Shown one piece after another: positions 47,346-59,563 of a stretch of DNA of 64,000 nucleotides. Below the pieces are notes generated by a model that saw nothing but the letters and a program-made list of their open reading frames with translations, did not search any database and had not been told where the DNA came from. The translations under genes were made by a program, and so were the position numbers. Position 1 is the stretch's first letter. Every line of letters begins with the position of its first letter. Source of the stretch: Magnolia sinica (taxonomy: Eukaryota; Streptophyta; Magnoliopsida; Magnoliales; Magnoliaceae). Location: positions 18,373,586-18,437,585 of the forward strand of contig NC_080589.1 in the NCBI RefSeq assembly GCF_029962835.1, given 5' to 3'.

Positions 47346-48780
47346 CAAAACTCATGTGTGCCCCACCAATTGAATGCTTTTATATGTTTTAGGGATGCCT
47401 TCACATAGTTTTAGATGTTATGGCTCACCTGAGTTTTGTATACGACTGATTTTTGGACTTAAATGGGACACATCAAATGCATGGTGTTGATGTTCTACAT
47501 ACATCATGGTGGGGCGTACACAGATTAATCTCATAGCAAGTTCCCAAGAGGTGACCTTATAGTACCATTTCACTATTTAGATAACTCCTTCATGGGTGTT
47601 ACTCTAACCGTGTATGGCCCACCTTGATATATTTTATGTATATCGACATCGTCCATATATTTTTCCATCATATATTTAGGATGTGATTTCGAATCATAAG
47701 AACTCAATAATCTCAGGTGGGTCATGAAATCGCTCTTATGATGATTTTTTCACCTTTGGATTTTGCTGTTTTGATGAGGCTATATGTTGAATTCTAGGGG
47801 TTGTAGGGTTTGATTTTGTTTTCTTGTTAAAGATTGTTCGATTCTACTAGTGGTGTTTGGAAACTAACCTCTGATATTAATTTGATTCCATTTGGAAAAA
47901 ATTCTGTCTGTGTCAATGTCTTGTGTTTCTGCAAGTTCTAGGGTTTCTAGTGAGACTTATGTGTTGTGTTTTACTGTTTTGGAGTCCTTGGAGCTAATAT
48001 GTGGGGGCCGACTGTGGATGGGTGGAGAGCTGGGAATGCCTTTCATGGAACAATCTCTGCCACCTGATTGGTGGACTTGGTACGATTGGATGGATGTCGG
48101 TCATCTTTTTTTTTTCTTTTTTTGAGATTCCATTTGGCTTAATTAACTATATTCCAGTTCCTTTTTAATTAACAAGCAGCTTAAACTATATCTAAGCTGT
48201 GCAAGTTTACATCTCATTGCTTTGGAGACGAGTTAATAGCCGAAAAATGATAACATGAGAATGGCCTATACTAATGTATGCATTTGGTACCAATTCTTAA
48301 TGTTGGCAACACCTGGCATACCTGTACCCTCTCCAAAGGTCACACTGATTGGATGATCTTAACTGTCTGAAATTGCCGTTGGATTAATTTGGACCATTTT
48401 CTTTTTGACTATCCTGAGGAACATTGACTTGTACTATTCTTTTTAAACATCTATATGCTTCAATCTTCTTTGGTCTGCACTTGGGTTGAAGGGCACATCT
48501 ATTCTGTTGGGTAGAACACTTATTTTAATATCACAATGATTGGATAATCTCAACCATCTGATATTACCATTGAATTTAGACCATTTTCTTTTTTACCAAG
48601 GTATTGAGGAACTTTGATTTGCACTCCTCTTTCTTAAGCATGTATTTTTTTTTTAACCTCGAGTTAACACTCTTCTTCTTCTTTTTCTTTTTCTTTTTTC
48701 TTTTCACGTTTACATGTTTTTAATCCCACCTTGTGTATTGTAGGCCACATCCATTCAATTTGGTATAGATCCCATTTTTT
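47346..48780. other. Mixed repeat debris, no gene supported
   Basis: It starts with 'catcatggtgggg'-type repeat pieces and continues with T-rich intron-like sequence, including two related phrases 'gattggatRatcttaactRtctgaaattgcc' type near 48349 and 48537. A 77-codon plus frame at 47892-48125 matches nothing known. Confidence 0.45.
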
Positions 48781-49700
48781 TTCGATTTTTCTTCTCAAAA
48801 TACAAAATCTAGTTTTCTTTTTTAAAAAATATATTTTTTTACATTTTTTCAATTTTTTCACAATTTTGTTTAATTTCTTTTTTTTTTTTTTTCAAAATAT
48901 CATTTTTTTAATCTCACTTTTGCTTTATAACTTTTTAATTTTTGTTGTCAAAATACAAAATCTAGTTTTCTTTTTTAAAAAATATATTTTTTTTTTTACA
49001 ATTTGTCAATTTTTTTCACAATTTCATTTAATTTTTTAAATTTTCTTTTTCAAAATATCATTTTTTTTATCAAAATCTTGTTATATAACTTTTTAATTTT
49101 TCTTTTCAAAATACAAAATCTAGTTTTCTTTTTTAATATATATATAATTAATTAATTAATTTACAATTAGTCTATCTTTTCACAATTTTGTTTAATTTTT
49201 TAAATTTTCTTTTTCAAAATATCATTTTTTAAATATCATTTTTGTTATATAACTTTTTAATTTTTCTTTTCAAAATACAAAATCTAGTTTTCTTTTTTAA
49301 AATATATATTTTTTTACAATTTGTCAATTTTTTCACAATTTTGTTTAATTTTTTAAATTTTCTTTTTCAAAATATCATTTTTTAAATATCACTTTTGTTA
49401 TACAACTTTTTAATTTTTCTTTTCAAAATACAAAATCTAGTTTTATTTTTTAAAATATATATTTTTTTTGCAATTTGACAATTTTTTTACAATTTTGTTT
49501 AATTTTTTTAATTTTCTTTTTCAAAATATCATTTTTTAAATATCACTTTTGTTATACAACTTTTTAATTTTTCTTTTCAAAATACAAAATCTAGTTTTCT
49601 TTTTTAAAATATATTTTTTTTGCAATTTGACAATTTTTTTACAATTTTGTTTAATTTTTAAAATTTTCTTTTTCAAAATATCATTTTCTTATCGAATTTT
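48780..49700. repeat. T-rich minisatellite, six units of ~153-164 bp
   Basis: The mark 'caaaatacaaaatctagttt' falls near 48796, 48949, 49107, 49271, 49424 and 49578. Each unit also has 'cacaattttgtttaattttt', 'tctttttcaaaatatcattt' and 'ttatataactttttaattt'. One unit near 49140 has an (ATTA)n insert. The strand is strongly asymmetric (T-rich on plus). Confidence 0.93.
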
Positions 49701-49889
49701 TTTTTTTCAAAATTATCAACATTATTAAAAGTTCTTAATTTTTATTTCAAAATCTAGATTTTTATAAAATTACATTTTTTTTCAAAATCTAAATTTTTTT
49801 CTTAAACATTGTTAGTTATTTTTCTAAGTTTTTTAACCTTTTTTTTTTCGAAATTCATAATTTCTTTTATTCTTAATGTTTGACTTGAG

Positions 49890-50560
49890 CATTAGAGACG
49901 GTTTAGGACCGTCTCTAATGCAGACGGTCCTTGACAGTCTCAAATAACCATAATAAGACGGCTAAGGACCGTCTCTAATAGAGACGGTCATTAACAGTCT
50001 CAAATAGAGACTGCTAAGGACCGTCCCTAATACAGACTATTTTTGACTGCCTTCCACAACTAGTAAAAGACAGCCGATGACCGTCTATAATTGAGACGGT
50101 CAATGATAGTCTCAGATTACCAATACGAGATGGTCAATGACCGTCTTTAATAGAGACGGTCGGTAACAGTCTCAAACAAAGATAGCTAAGAACCGTCCCT
50201 AATACAGACTCTCTTTGACAATCCCAAATTACAGGAAAAGACGGCCAACGACCGTCTCTAATTGAGATGGTCCTTGACAATCTCAAATTACTAGTAAGAG
50301 ATGGTCAATGACCGTCTCAAATTCGGCCATATAAGACGGTCAGAGACCGTCTCTTATTCCCGACGGTCAATGGCCGTCTTTTATCTGCAGTCAACAACGG
50401 TTTTTTACCATCTTAAATGATTTGTCAACGTTCAAATTTTTAAGACAATAATAAGGACAGTCAAGGGTCGTCTAAAAATTTAGAGACGGTTTACGGCCGT
50501 CTCTAAAGCGTCTTTAAACCAAGCAATTTTAGAGATGGTCCAGAACCGTCTCTAAATCCG
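49890..50560. repeat. Right subterminal palindrome cluster
   Basis: About 20 variants of GAGACGGTC..(c/t)GACCGTCTC with 'acagtctcaaat' links. The core GACGGTC/GACCGTC is the same as at the left end, but the outer bases are GAGACGG here and AAGGACGG there, so the two ends have been homogenised separately. Confidence 0.92.
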
Positions 50561-51020
50561 TCATTTTTTTCCATTTTTCACGTAGTGTGGGAGTGAGTGA
50601 TCAACTAGTGGAGCCATAAGGTAAAGGTTAACATGTTATCAATTCAGTCAAGCAGTAATGATAAAGCAGTACAACAATCACGTCCCAAGTACTCTTGTTA
50701 ATGTAGGAATGATATGTTATAATGATGCATACCCTCGCCTGCACTCCCTCAGCGACATCTTCTCACAATCACACATGGCAAACTCCCTAAACGTGCGCTT
50801 TCTCGCCAAAGCACATGCAATGCGGTGCATGGTCGTGTTAGCCAAGTAATTTATTAGGCTTATTCATAAAGCAGATTCGGGAAGCTAAGGTACCCACTTT
50901 TATATCATTTACCCAAACAATGATCCATCTAGGGTCGTCATTTCTAGTTAATCACATACGATAGGAAAGTTAAAGGACAATATCACCCCTGATTGAAAAG
51001 CAGTGGATAGGCAAGTTTAG

Positions 51021-51258
51021 GTCACTACGGGAGGCTCGTCACCTCAACGTAGGCATAGTTTATACAAGAGGTCACTACGAAACGGCTCGTCACCTTAGCG
51101 TAGGCCGACAGCTCGAATACAGTGTCCCATACACTACTATATTCGGCTCACGAGTTTGGGTTACTCACTGGTCACTACGGGGAGGCTCGTCACCCCAGCG
51201 TAGGCCGACAACTTGACCACAGTGTCTCATACACCATGCCCGGCTCATGAGTCTTAGT
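51021..51258. repeat. Internal tandem repeat of the left LTR
   Basis: Three copies of 'ggtcactacgggRaggctcg' start near 51021, 51070 and 51171. The same arrangement occurs in the right LTR at 61304-61540. Confidence 0.85.
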
Positions 51259-52477
51259 GGATCTTGGTACCATGCTTGAAATGGATTTTACATTGGTAAG
51301 TGGTACCTTAGATTCAAGCAGTAGCATCCATACATGGTAAACACACATTAGGCCAATTGGATTACTTGACAAGTTCGATTAGTATGATTACATACTGAAT
51401 TAATCGACATAAAGTGCATAAGCACTCCTCGTAGCCTAACCACTGTCGATAATCACCGTACGGCTCCGATTCACCAAACATATCCCTTGTGGCGAGACTA
51501 GTTCAGCCACTCGATCGAAAACCGTTACCGATTGCCTGGACTACATAGTAGTCCCAATCACACTTAAATGTAACAGGTAATCACATGTGATAGTCATAAT
51601 AGCATTTAACAACCAATTCATATATGATTCTCATTTGAGCATTTTAACAAACATATTGAACATGTTATTATACATATGCATTTCATATATAAATCACATA
51701 TTTGAAATTTAGGTTACTTGAAGGAAATTATACATATAGGTAAGGTAGTTGAGAATCCTAGCTCAACACCCTTAATAATTACAATCCATCAAACATTTAC
51801 TTATTCAGACATTTTATCAAACACTTAGCCTACACATTAATACATACATAACCTAACTTAGTTATAGCATATATTATAGCAAATCCTTTTGTAAAGGAGT
51901 TGTTCTACATACATCAAACATATAACCAAGATTTATATTCATGGCAAGCACAAATCATAATAGCACTTTCATTTAAACATTTCAACAAACACATGGAATG
52001 CATTATGTATTCAACATAGTTCATACATGTGTGATACATGGGAAGCGTCGTATCTAAGTACATGTGGCAGCAATCAAGTCAGTCATAAATTATTAACTGA
52101 CATTAAAAGCCTTGAAAACCATAACCTAATGTTTATAGTCCGTACCTTTCGTCGGTACGCTCATTACGAACTCGGTTCGTACACCACGTCTTTGTTTATG
52201 GCACAACAGCTACCTAAACATTGCAATAGGTTAGCTATTTCACCAGTTTCTCTATTTAGATTCATAAAACAGATTAGGGTTAGGATTTTTTACCCAAAAA
52301 CAGAGTTGAAACAAGTTGAGTAGCTAGACGTAAAGGTGATTCGATGAGTAGAGTAGCAGAACAAGAGCACCCTCAAAGGTTTCCCTTCGATCTCCACTCT
52401 TTTCTCCTCTTTTCTCTCTTCTCTCTCCTAGGGTTAGAGAAAATTCGTATGGAATGAGAGAGGGATGGGTTTAGGGC

Positions 52478-52485
52478 ATTATATA
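52478..52485 (-). promoter_or_regulatory. TATA box, left LTR of Ty3 element 2
   Basis: Minus strand TATATAAT in GGGCCTATATAATGCCC, followed downstream by a pyrimidine-rich stretch (52360-52440), a typical plant Pol II start region. In this 3' LTR it would read out of the element. Confidence 0.65.
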
Positions 52486-53261
52486 GGCCCAGAAGTGATT
52501 TCAATGGCCCCAGGGCCATGTTATACTTAGGCTATAGCCAAAAAGCGTCTATTTCGGGCCAACGGAGCTCAACTGGAGGTCATTGCTCGTATATGGTTTG
52601 AAGAAAGTTCCCTGACTATGGATATATGTCAGGTTAAGGTTTTGGTCTGATCGAATTAGTGTCGATCGTGGAGGACCCGTTTCAGTTCAACGATCATTGT
52701 CACTCGATCAGGGCCACAAGTATACCAATGGGTGCAGGGAAATTTTCCTGATCCAAGGGTGTAGTTGGGTCAGAATCTGACGGTCTGAAACCTTAAATTT
52801 GACCTGCAAGTGAACGGCCCAATTCACTTAAGTTTAAGTTCATTTTCTAAAGATATTCATGTTTCTCACACACTTCACTCCAGGCTCAAGTTGTGCGTTT
52901 CTGGAAACTATTTGAACTCGATTCCCAAGATGATTGTCAAGCCCAGTAAGGTGGTCATAACCTTATAGTTTCGCGGTTATCGGACTTTCGACGCGTGGTC
53001 TAGGTCCAATATGAAGTTTCAATGCGCTCCTGAGAGCAACTAGGTTTTGAAACTAATCTTAAGTTTTTAGGAAATGTTAAGTTAGTGATTCTAATAGTTT
53101 TGGGTCTTGTAGTTCATATAGAAAGTGGTTCGAGCCAATTCTACCAATTAATTTAATTTATTACTTAATTATTTTATCTAATTTCTAAAGGATTCGGTCC
53201 TTAGTGATTTCTGCTTAAGGTGGTACTCGGGTCTTTGTACGGATTTTTTCGAGACGCTACA

Positions 53262-54660
53262 ATCTACCACCCTTAAAAAAAAAATCGTCCTCAAAATTAG
53301 TACCTTTTCGTATTCCTCAAGAATCTGAGGGTAGTTCTTATAGACCTCGGCTTCTGTTTCCCAAGTAGCCTCTTCCTCAGTATGGTGTGTCCACAGTACC
53401 TTCACAAGTGGGATAACTTTACTGCGCGGCACCTGTTCCTTCCTGTCTAGAATACGCATCGGTCACAGTACATAGGTAGCATATAATTGTAAATGCTCCC
53501 ACTTGATAATATGGGAAGGATCAGGAACGTATTTCTTCAGCATCGATACGTGAAAGACGTTGTGCACGCCTGTGAGTGGTGTGGGTAAAGCAAGGCAGTA
53601 CGCTACCACACCCACTCGGTCTAAAATTTGAAGCGGCACAATAAATCATGGCGTGAGTTTCCCCTTCTTGCCAAATCAGAGGACTCCCTTCATGGGAGAA
53701 ACCTTAAGAAACGCATGGTCCCCAACTTCAAACTCTAGCTGTCTCTGTCTGGTATCAGTGTAACTCTTCTTTCTGCTCTGTGCTACAAGAAGTCGACACC
53801 TGATAATGTCGATCTTCTCTAAGGTCACATGTACCAAATCTGGGTCAATCAAACTCTTCTCACCAACTTCTGCCCAGCAATGCGGTGCTCGACATGGACG
53901 CTCATACAGTGGTTCGTAGGGAGCCATACCAATACTCGCTTGAAAGCTATTGTTATAAGCGAACTCAGCATAAGGAAGACAGTCATCTCAACTGTCTTTG
54001 AAATTAAGCACACATGCCCGCAACATATCCTCTAGCACCTGATTGATCCGTTCTGTCTGCCCATCCGTCTGTGGGTGAAACCCGGTACTGAACTTCAAAT
54101 TCACACCCATTGCTTCTTGGATACAAGTCCAGAATATAGATGTAAATCACGTGTCTCAATCCAACACGATCTCCATAAGCACTCCATGAAGATGTACTAT
54201 CTCCTTAACGTACAGCCTGGCCAAATCGTCTGCTGAATTTGAGACTCTAATCGGGAGGAAATGAGCCGACTTCATTAATCCGTCCACGATCACCCAAATG
54301 GAGTCATGTCCCTTCCTCGTCTTTGGTAACCCAGAAATGAAATCCATAGAGATGAAATCTCATTTCCTTTCAGCTATAGGCATGGGATGAAGTAAACTAG
54401 GAGATTGGCGATGCTCGACCTTGAGCTGCTGGCACGTGAGGCAACGGGACACAAAGTCTGCTATGTAGGCCTTCATGTTGTCCCACTAGTACGAACATTT
54501 CATATCTCGATACATCTTTGTACTACCAGGATGCATCGCCATCTTCGAATTGTGAGTGGCTTTAAGAACTTCCTTTCTTAAGTCATGAAGGTTTAGGATG
54601 CATAGGCAGCCACGATAACATAAACCCCATCTGACCCAACTCTCTATTTAGCGTCTTCAT
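53262..54660 (-). pseudogene. Integrase plus chromodomain-like tail of Ty3 element 2 (broken)
   Basis: The polypurine region on minus lies at the left border ('aagggtggtagat', 53262-53276). The tail reads RILDRKEQVPRSKVIPLVKV, LWTHHTEEEATWETEAE and KNYPQILEEYEK, the Tekay/Del chromodomain-like pattern. Core motifs are MDFISGLP (54347), EIVLD followed by a stop where SDRD is usual (near 54160), and HPQTDGQTERINQ with the catalytic Glu kept (near 54060). The zinc-binding part lies at about 54560-54420. At least two stops prevent a complete product. Element 1 has different breaks, so an ancestor with an intact frame can be inferred. Confidence 0.88.
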
Positions 54661-56202
54661 CGTCACTAGCCCATTTTCTCATCTTCATCAGCCATTCATC
54701 TTCTCTCTAAGCCAAAATGATCTGGTCGTCAATAAGTGGCCGCAAGCGAATGTGTGCGACACTCTCGAACGGCTCCTCTACTATAAGTTTCTTCTCAAAG
54801 TCTCACACGAATTCCACCATGTTCCATTCTTCTATCATCAGCGGAACTATAAATGTCATCATCTTCTCACGACTTAATGCATCTGCCACAAGGTTAGCTT
54901 TGCCAGGATGGTAGGAGACCTTAAACTTAAAGTCCTTCAAGATTTCCATCCATTGTCGTTGCCTCATATTCAGGTCTCTCTCTATGAATATGTACCTGAG
55001 GCTCTTGTGGTCGCAAAAGAGCCCGAACTCCTTTCCGTAGAGGTAATGTCTCTAGAACTTTAATGCAAAGATGACGGCCGCCAATTCCAGGTCGTGCGTA
55101 GGGTAGTTCTCTTCATGTTTCTTCAACTGTCGCGATGCATAGGCAATCACCCTTTCCTTCTGCATAAGAACACAACCCAAACCAACGCGAGATGCATCGG
55201 TGTATATCATATATCTGACCCCTTGCTCTGGCAATACTAGCAAAGGGGCGGACGTCAGCTTATCATTCAATTCCTGAAAGGCTGCTTCTGCCTTCTCATT
55301 CTAGGCAAACTTAAGATCTTTTCGAGTGAGCTGAGACAATGGTTTGGCTATCTTGGAAAAGTTCCTAATGAATCGACGATAGTAACTTGCCAGGCCTTGA
55401 AAGCTCCTCACTTCAGTAACCGAACCAGGCTGTTCCTAATCTTGAACTACGGTAACCTTAGCAAGGTCCATAGCTATTCCTTCCTTGGACACCACATGTC
55501 GCAAGAACTTGACTTCTTCTTTTCAGAAGTCGCATTTATTGTACTGAGCAAACAACTGGTTCTTCCTAAGAGTATTAAAGACTACTTGTAAGTGCTCCTT
55601 AGATCTTTCCAACTCTTGGAGTATATCAGGATGTCATCTATAAATATGATGACGAATCGGTACAGATACGGCCAAAACACCCGGTTTATAAGGTCCATGA
55701 ACATGGCCGGTGCGTTTGTGAGTCCAAACGACATCACAAGGAACTCGTAGTGCCCAAAGCTAGTTTTGAATGTTGTTTTCTGTACGTCCTCATCCCTGAC
55801 GCGTAACTGGTGATACCCTGACTGTAAGTCAATCTTTAAAAAATATTGTGCCCCTTTCAACTGGTCGAACAAATCATCAATCCTCGGCAAAGGATACTTG
55901 TTCTTCATTGTCACTTAGTTCAACCTGCGATAATCAATACACAATTGCAGCGATCCACCCTTCTTCTTCACAAACAACACGGGTGCTCCCCAAGGAGATA
56001 CACTCGGTCGTATGAAGCCTGCATCTAATAGATCATCGATCTGTCTCCTCAATTCCTCTATCTCATATGGAGGCATGCGATATGTCGGTAGAGATATAGG
56101 TGTCGCACCAGGCACTAGGTCGATGGTAAAATCGATCTCACACTGAGGAGGTAATCCAGGTATCTTTCTGAACACGTCTGTGAAGTCCTGGACTACTGGC
56201 AT
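54661..56202 (-). pseudogene. Reverse transcriptase and RNase H of Ty3 element 2
   Basis: 56202-55915 reads [40 protein letters not shown] and CIDYRRLN before a stop. 55914-55582 continues [51 protein letters not shown] and FIDDILIYS, so the active-site Asp pair is intact. A frameshift follows near 55600. RNase H at 55270-55052 has [18 protein letters not shown] and [12 protein letters not shown]. The best-preserved enzymatic part of either Ty3 copy, but not translatable as one protein. Confidence 0.9.
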
Positions 56203-56364
56203 ATTTCTAAGTGACGGACCATCAACATTCTCTAGAAAGGTAACATAACAACTAATGCGGTAGTACCAACTGACCTAAACTAAGAAAGTAAAGATCGTAT
56301 CCCCAAGTCCATAGGCTGTCACCACTCTAGCATCGCAATTGAATTCTGCCTTCATGTTGGTGAG

Positions 56365-56697
56365 TCAATCCATACTAAGGATGACATCATAATGACAATG
56401 ACACAACAGGGTGATAATCAGGTCGACGAGTATTGTTCTACTTTCTAAGTCTATCGAGCAACCCTTACAAATCTTAGTAGTGTCTGAGAAGGTCCTTGTG
56501 GCGGTAGGGAGTCTCATCCCAACCATAGGAGTAGTTTCCAATACTAGTCGTTTGATTGCTGCGCATGATATTATTGAAATAGTGGACACGCTGTCCACCA
56601 ATAGGAAGACTGATGTACCTTGGATATGTGTTGTGACTTCGAAAGTCAATGGTGTTGCGGTTGCTATCTCAAAAGCCTCAGTTGCAAGTGAGTGCAC
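56365..56697 (-). pseudogene. Retropepsin region of Ty3 element 2
   Basis: The 110-codon open stretch reads FLLVDSVSTISIISCAAIKR at the active site, where D-S/T-G is expected; Val replaces the Gly. PMVGMRLPTATRTFSD and CSIDLESRTILVDLI match element 1. Open but probably inactive. Confidence 0.72.
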
Positions 56698-56749
56698 CCG
56701 AGCTTATTGAGGACGATTTGCTGCACTTCCATATGTTGAGTGCAAGTGG

Positions 56750-57935
56750 CCGATAAGATGATTGTGCGTGTGGTACTGATCGTAGAGGTGGAGCTGAGAT
56801 AGCTTGTGGCATCTAACGGTTGATTTTCTAAGGAGGCCCGAAACCGTTGTCCCTCATCCTGGTAAAGCAGTATGTGTCAGTATGGCCCAACCTCTTGCAG
56901 TAGGTGCACCACAGATCTAATCGCCTAGGCTGTGTTTGTGAAGCCATAAGCCTGGGAAGCGAATCTGCACGTGGCCTCTTGCCGAGGAATGGTCTACTCG
57001 ACAAATCAGGTCGAGGCCTAGGACCCATGGGTGCACATGTATGGGATAGTCTGTCTCTATCCTACTCAGCTCGCAGAGACATGTTCACTAGCACAGCATA
57101 GTTGGGAATGCTAGCACAACACATCTTCGTGTGAATATCAGGCCGCAGACCATCTGAGAATCGTCGCATCTTCATCGGCTCATTCGCTAGGATTAAAGGA
57201 GGATATCTAGCCAACTCCATAAACTTGTTCTCGTATTCAGCAACGGTCATCCCTCCCTATAAGAGGCGAAGAAACTCTCCCTCCTTATTACAATACGTGA
57301 GGGGAAAGTACTTCCCATGGAAACGGGTCTCAAAAGCTTCCTACGTCCATACATACCTAACAGCCACTGTCCATAGGATGTCCCACCATAGACTAGCCTC
57401 CTTCTCGAACATGTACGTAACCAACTCAACCTGCTCTGCCTATGCAATGCAACGGCTTCAGCAACTTAAAGATGCGATCAAGCCAGTACTCGGCCTCCTC
57501 AGGTCAATGAGTACCCGCAAAAGTGGGAGGTCGGAAGCGCTGGAATTGCTCAAATAAGCCGTTGGCATTCATGTTTCCAGTAGGGTGCACAAGTGGTACA
57601 AGCGGGGCCAGTTCATGTTCTGGACGAGGGCCACCATAATGGTGGTCTAAATCTGTTGTTGTTGCTGCATAAGAGTATCATCTGCTCCAACCTATCGAGA
57701 GGAGGAGCCGCTGATACATGTGTGGCATCGACGAGGACGCACGGTTCTGTTCCAGAACCAGTGGTGCAGAAGGTGTTGGCCCATTGGTGAGGACAGTGGT
57801 CGGCTGAGAATCCAGCATAGTCTCGTGATTCGGGTCCAAACTGGGGTCCGTCTGGCTATTGCTTAGGGGAGATGCCCCTTCAATCAATTCGTCGGGTGCA
57901 AGACGTATCGTACTCCGAGTGGCCTTAGGTGGCAT
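56750..57935 (-). pseudogene. gag of Ty3 element 2
   Basis: The start ATG is at 57935 (MPPKATRSTIRLAPDELIEG). After a Pro/Ser-rich N-terminus, the capsid-like part shows VELVTYMFEKEASLWWD, FHGKYFPLTYCNKEGEFLRL, MTVAEYENKFMELARYPPLI and RRFSDGLRPDIHTKM. The zinc knuckle is intact: CTYCKRLGHTDTYC (near 56915-56874). Frameshifts near 57680 and 57440 and stops break the frame. Gag forms the particle that encloses element RNA. Confidence 0.85.
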
Positions 57936-58230
57936 TCCCTATATAAAACATAGGGTGCAACCCATGTAAGATTTAGCATCAAAACACACACTCATCCAAA
58001 CATCATTCACATTCCAAATTAAAAGAAGCTTCATGCATTTCATTTAACCAAAATCGTCACAATACATGAGATGTAGTCTTACATGGATCATGACAGAAGA
58101 TGCATGTGAGCTATTCTAACACAAATTTTTTTTTAAACGTTAAACACACTAACAACCAACCAAGCCTACCAAGGCTAGTACAAAAGAAAACTAGCAACAA
58201 AATAAACTAAAAGACGACTACAACATATGA

Positions 58231-59563
58231 CTAGTCGTCTGAATCTAATGATAGTGGAGGAGCACCCTTGTCCTGCATACAGCACAGGAGAGCCTTCAAG
58301 GTGCGAGACACCTTCTTAAACCTTTGTTTCATATAGGCCTTATTCTCCTCCAGCCTCTTGTTTCACTTCGGCCCGAGTCTCTCTGACCTCCTACCTCAGG
58401 GCAGCCTGGCTCTCCTCAATCTGAGTCAAGCAGGCTTTTAAGGCAGCCCGATCACGGTGGTGCTTATGTGAAGCAGGAGGAGGGCCCCCAGTCTTGGGCC
58501 TCCTCTTCTTCCTCTTCCTGCTCTTCCTCATCACTTCCCCCTTTATCACTACCTTCTCCGCCTTCTTCATCTTTACTACCCTCATCCTCTTCACTTTCTT
58601 CCTCTATCTCATCACCATACTCACCAAGACGGGCTTGGCGTTGTCATGGCCCAATGCCCATGTTGTTGAGTGTGGTGTCATTGATGATATGAATCGGCAC
58701 AAGCTCATCCGCGTTAAGTCTGTAGCCAAATTCATAGGTAAGCTTGCATATGAGTCGGCAAATGAGAGAAAAATATTCATCCTAATGGCGAGTGTGATCT
58801 GGACTATCTGTAGTAGTACATACGTGCGCAGACACAGCTTGTCTCCCTGCCTAGCTCTGTATAGGAAGTCCACCATCAAATGCGTGCATTCGCTATAATT
58901 ACTCCACCTAGGATACACATTGCATGTGAATATGTAGTGGAGTAGGCGAAAGTCATGAGACATCTCGATCGCTAAGAGGCAATTGCCTCGCTTCCAGTGG
59001 ACCAGTCAGCTGCAAAGAAACCTCGTGCAGCGATCTCTTTCTCACATACTCTTGAGATTCTTCTCGCTAGCATGTACCTCTCCACGTTGAATTCTCATAA
59101 TCCGGGCCATCACGTCTACATCGACAATGGCCTCCCGCCTTCCCACGAAAATAGTAAACTGAAGAGGCTCCAGCAGTGGATCTCGTATGTGGGCGTAGAA
59201 GGCTCGGACAGTGCTCACATCCACGTGACTTACCTTCAAATATGGGACCTCACCCGACGTCCAACAGAAGGTCCATCACTGGATATAGCCCAAATAGTCT
59301 CTTGTCCACATATGCTTCAAAGATAACTCTATAGCCTTGAAACCTACCATGTCCGATACCCGCCGGTAGAGCTCTTTCGAGAGGAACTTGGGGATCGAGA
59401 TCCCGCTTTGTCCTTCGCTCCCCCTCAACACTAGTGCTAGCCTCGGTGCCTTTCTGCTTCCTTGAACGGGTAGGATGGCTAGGCCCGGCTTCATCCGCGG
59501 GCACCCTCTTCTTTCCCATGTGGAGAGGGAGAAAATCATGACAACTAGCTCAAAAACAGCCAT
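58231..59563 (-). pseudogene. Extra open reading frame upstream of gag, Ty3 element 2
   Basis: It has the same position and order as 14632-15864 in element 1. Start MAVFELVVMIF, then MGKKRVPADEAGPSHPTRSR, RDLDPQVPLERALPAG, VIFEAYVDKRLFGLYP, VRAFYAHIRDPLLEPLQFT, VDVDVMARIMRIQRGEVHAS and a C-terminal part ending CCMQDKGAPPLSLDSDD before a stop at 58231-58233. Frameshifts occur after the first ~16 codons and further on. Conserved blocks between the two copies (EAGPS.PTR, FYAHIRD..L.PLQF, V.VD.MA.IM) point to past protein function. No activity can be assigned; a plant retrotransposon-associated domain is possible. Confidence 0.7.

Larger units (their letters stand above)
34819..50587. mobile_element. 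15.8-kb CACTA element carrying telomere-like satellite
   Basis: Left terminus CACTACACCAAAACTG (34819) and right terminus ...TTTTTCACGTAGTG (50587). Flanks are TGG (34816-34818) and TGG (50588-50590). The sister LTR has the uninterrupted site 'cccagagtgggagtgagtga' near 60865, which proves insertion and its exact ends. Subterminal palindrome clusters lie at 34840-35336 and 49890-50560. Inside are the TTTAGG satellite, the ~175-bp dimer, a DNA-glycosylase exon, several minisatellites and small inverted-repeat elements. No transposase was recognised, so it is non-autonomous. Termini differ from those of the elements at 7184 and 24370, so this is another CACTA family. Confidence 0.95.
50591..53261 (-). 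repeat. Left LTR of Ty3 element 2, second part
   Basis: Resumes with 'gagtgagtgatcaacta' after the TGG duplication and ends GAGACGCTACA at 53261. A three-copy 'ggctcgtcaccYYagcgtaggc' repeat lies at 51021-51258. A minus-strand TATA box is at 52478-52485. Confidence 0.93.

Noticed and set aside
47892..48125. 77-codon plus frame with a Trp-rich end
   Set aside because: Single short frame, no recognisable family, no supporting context.
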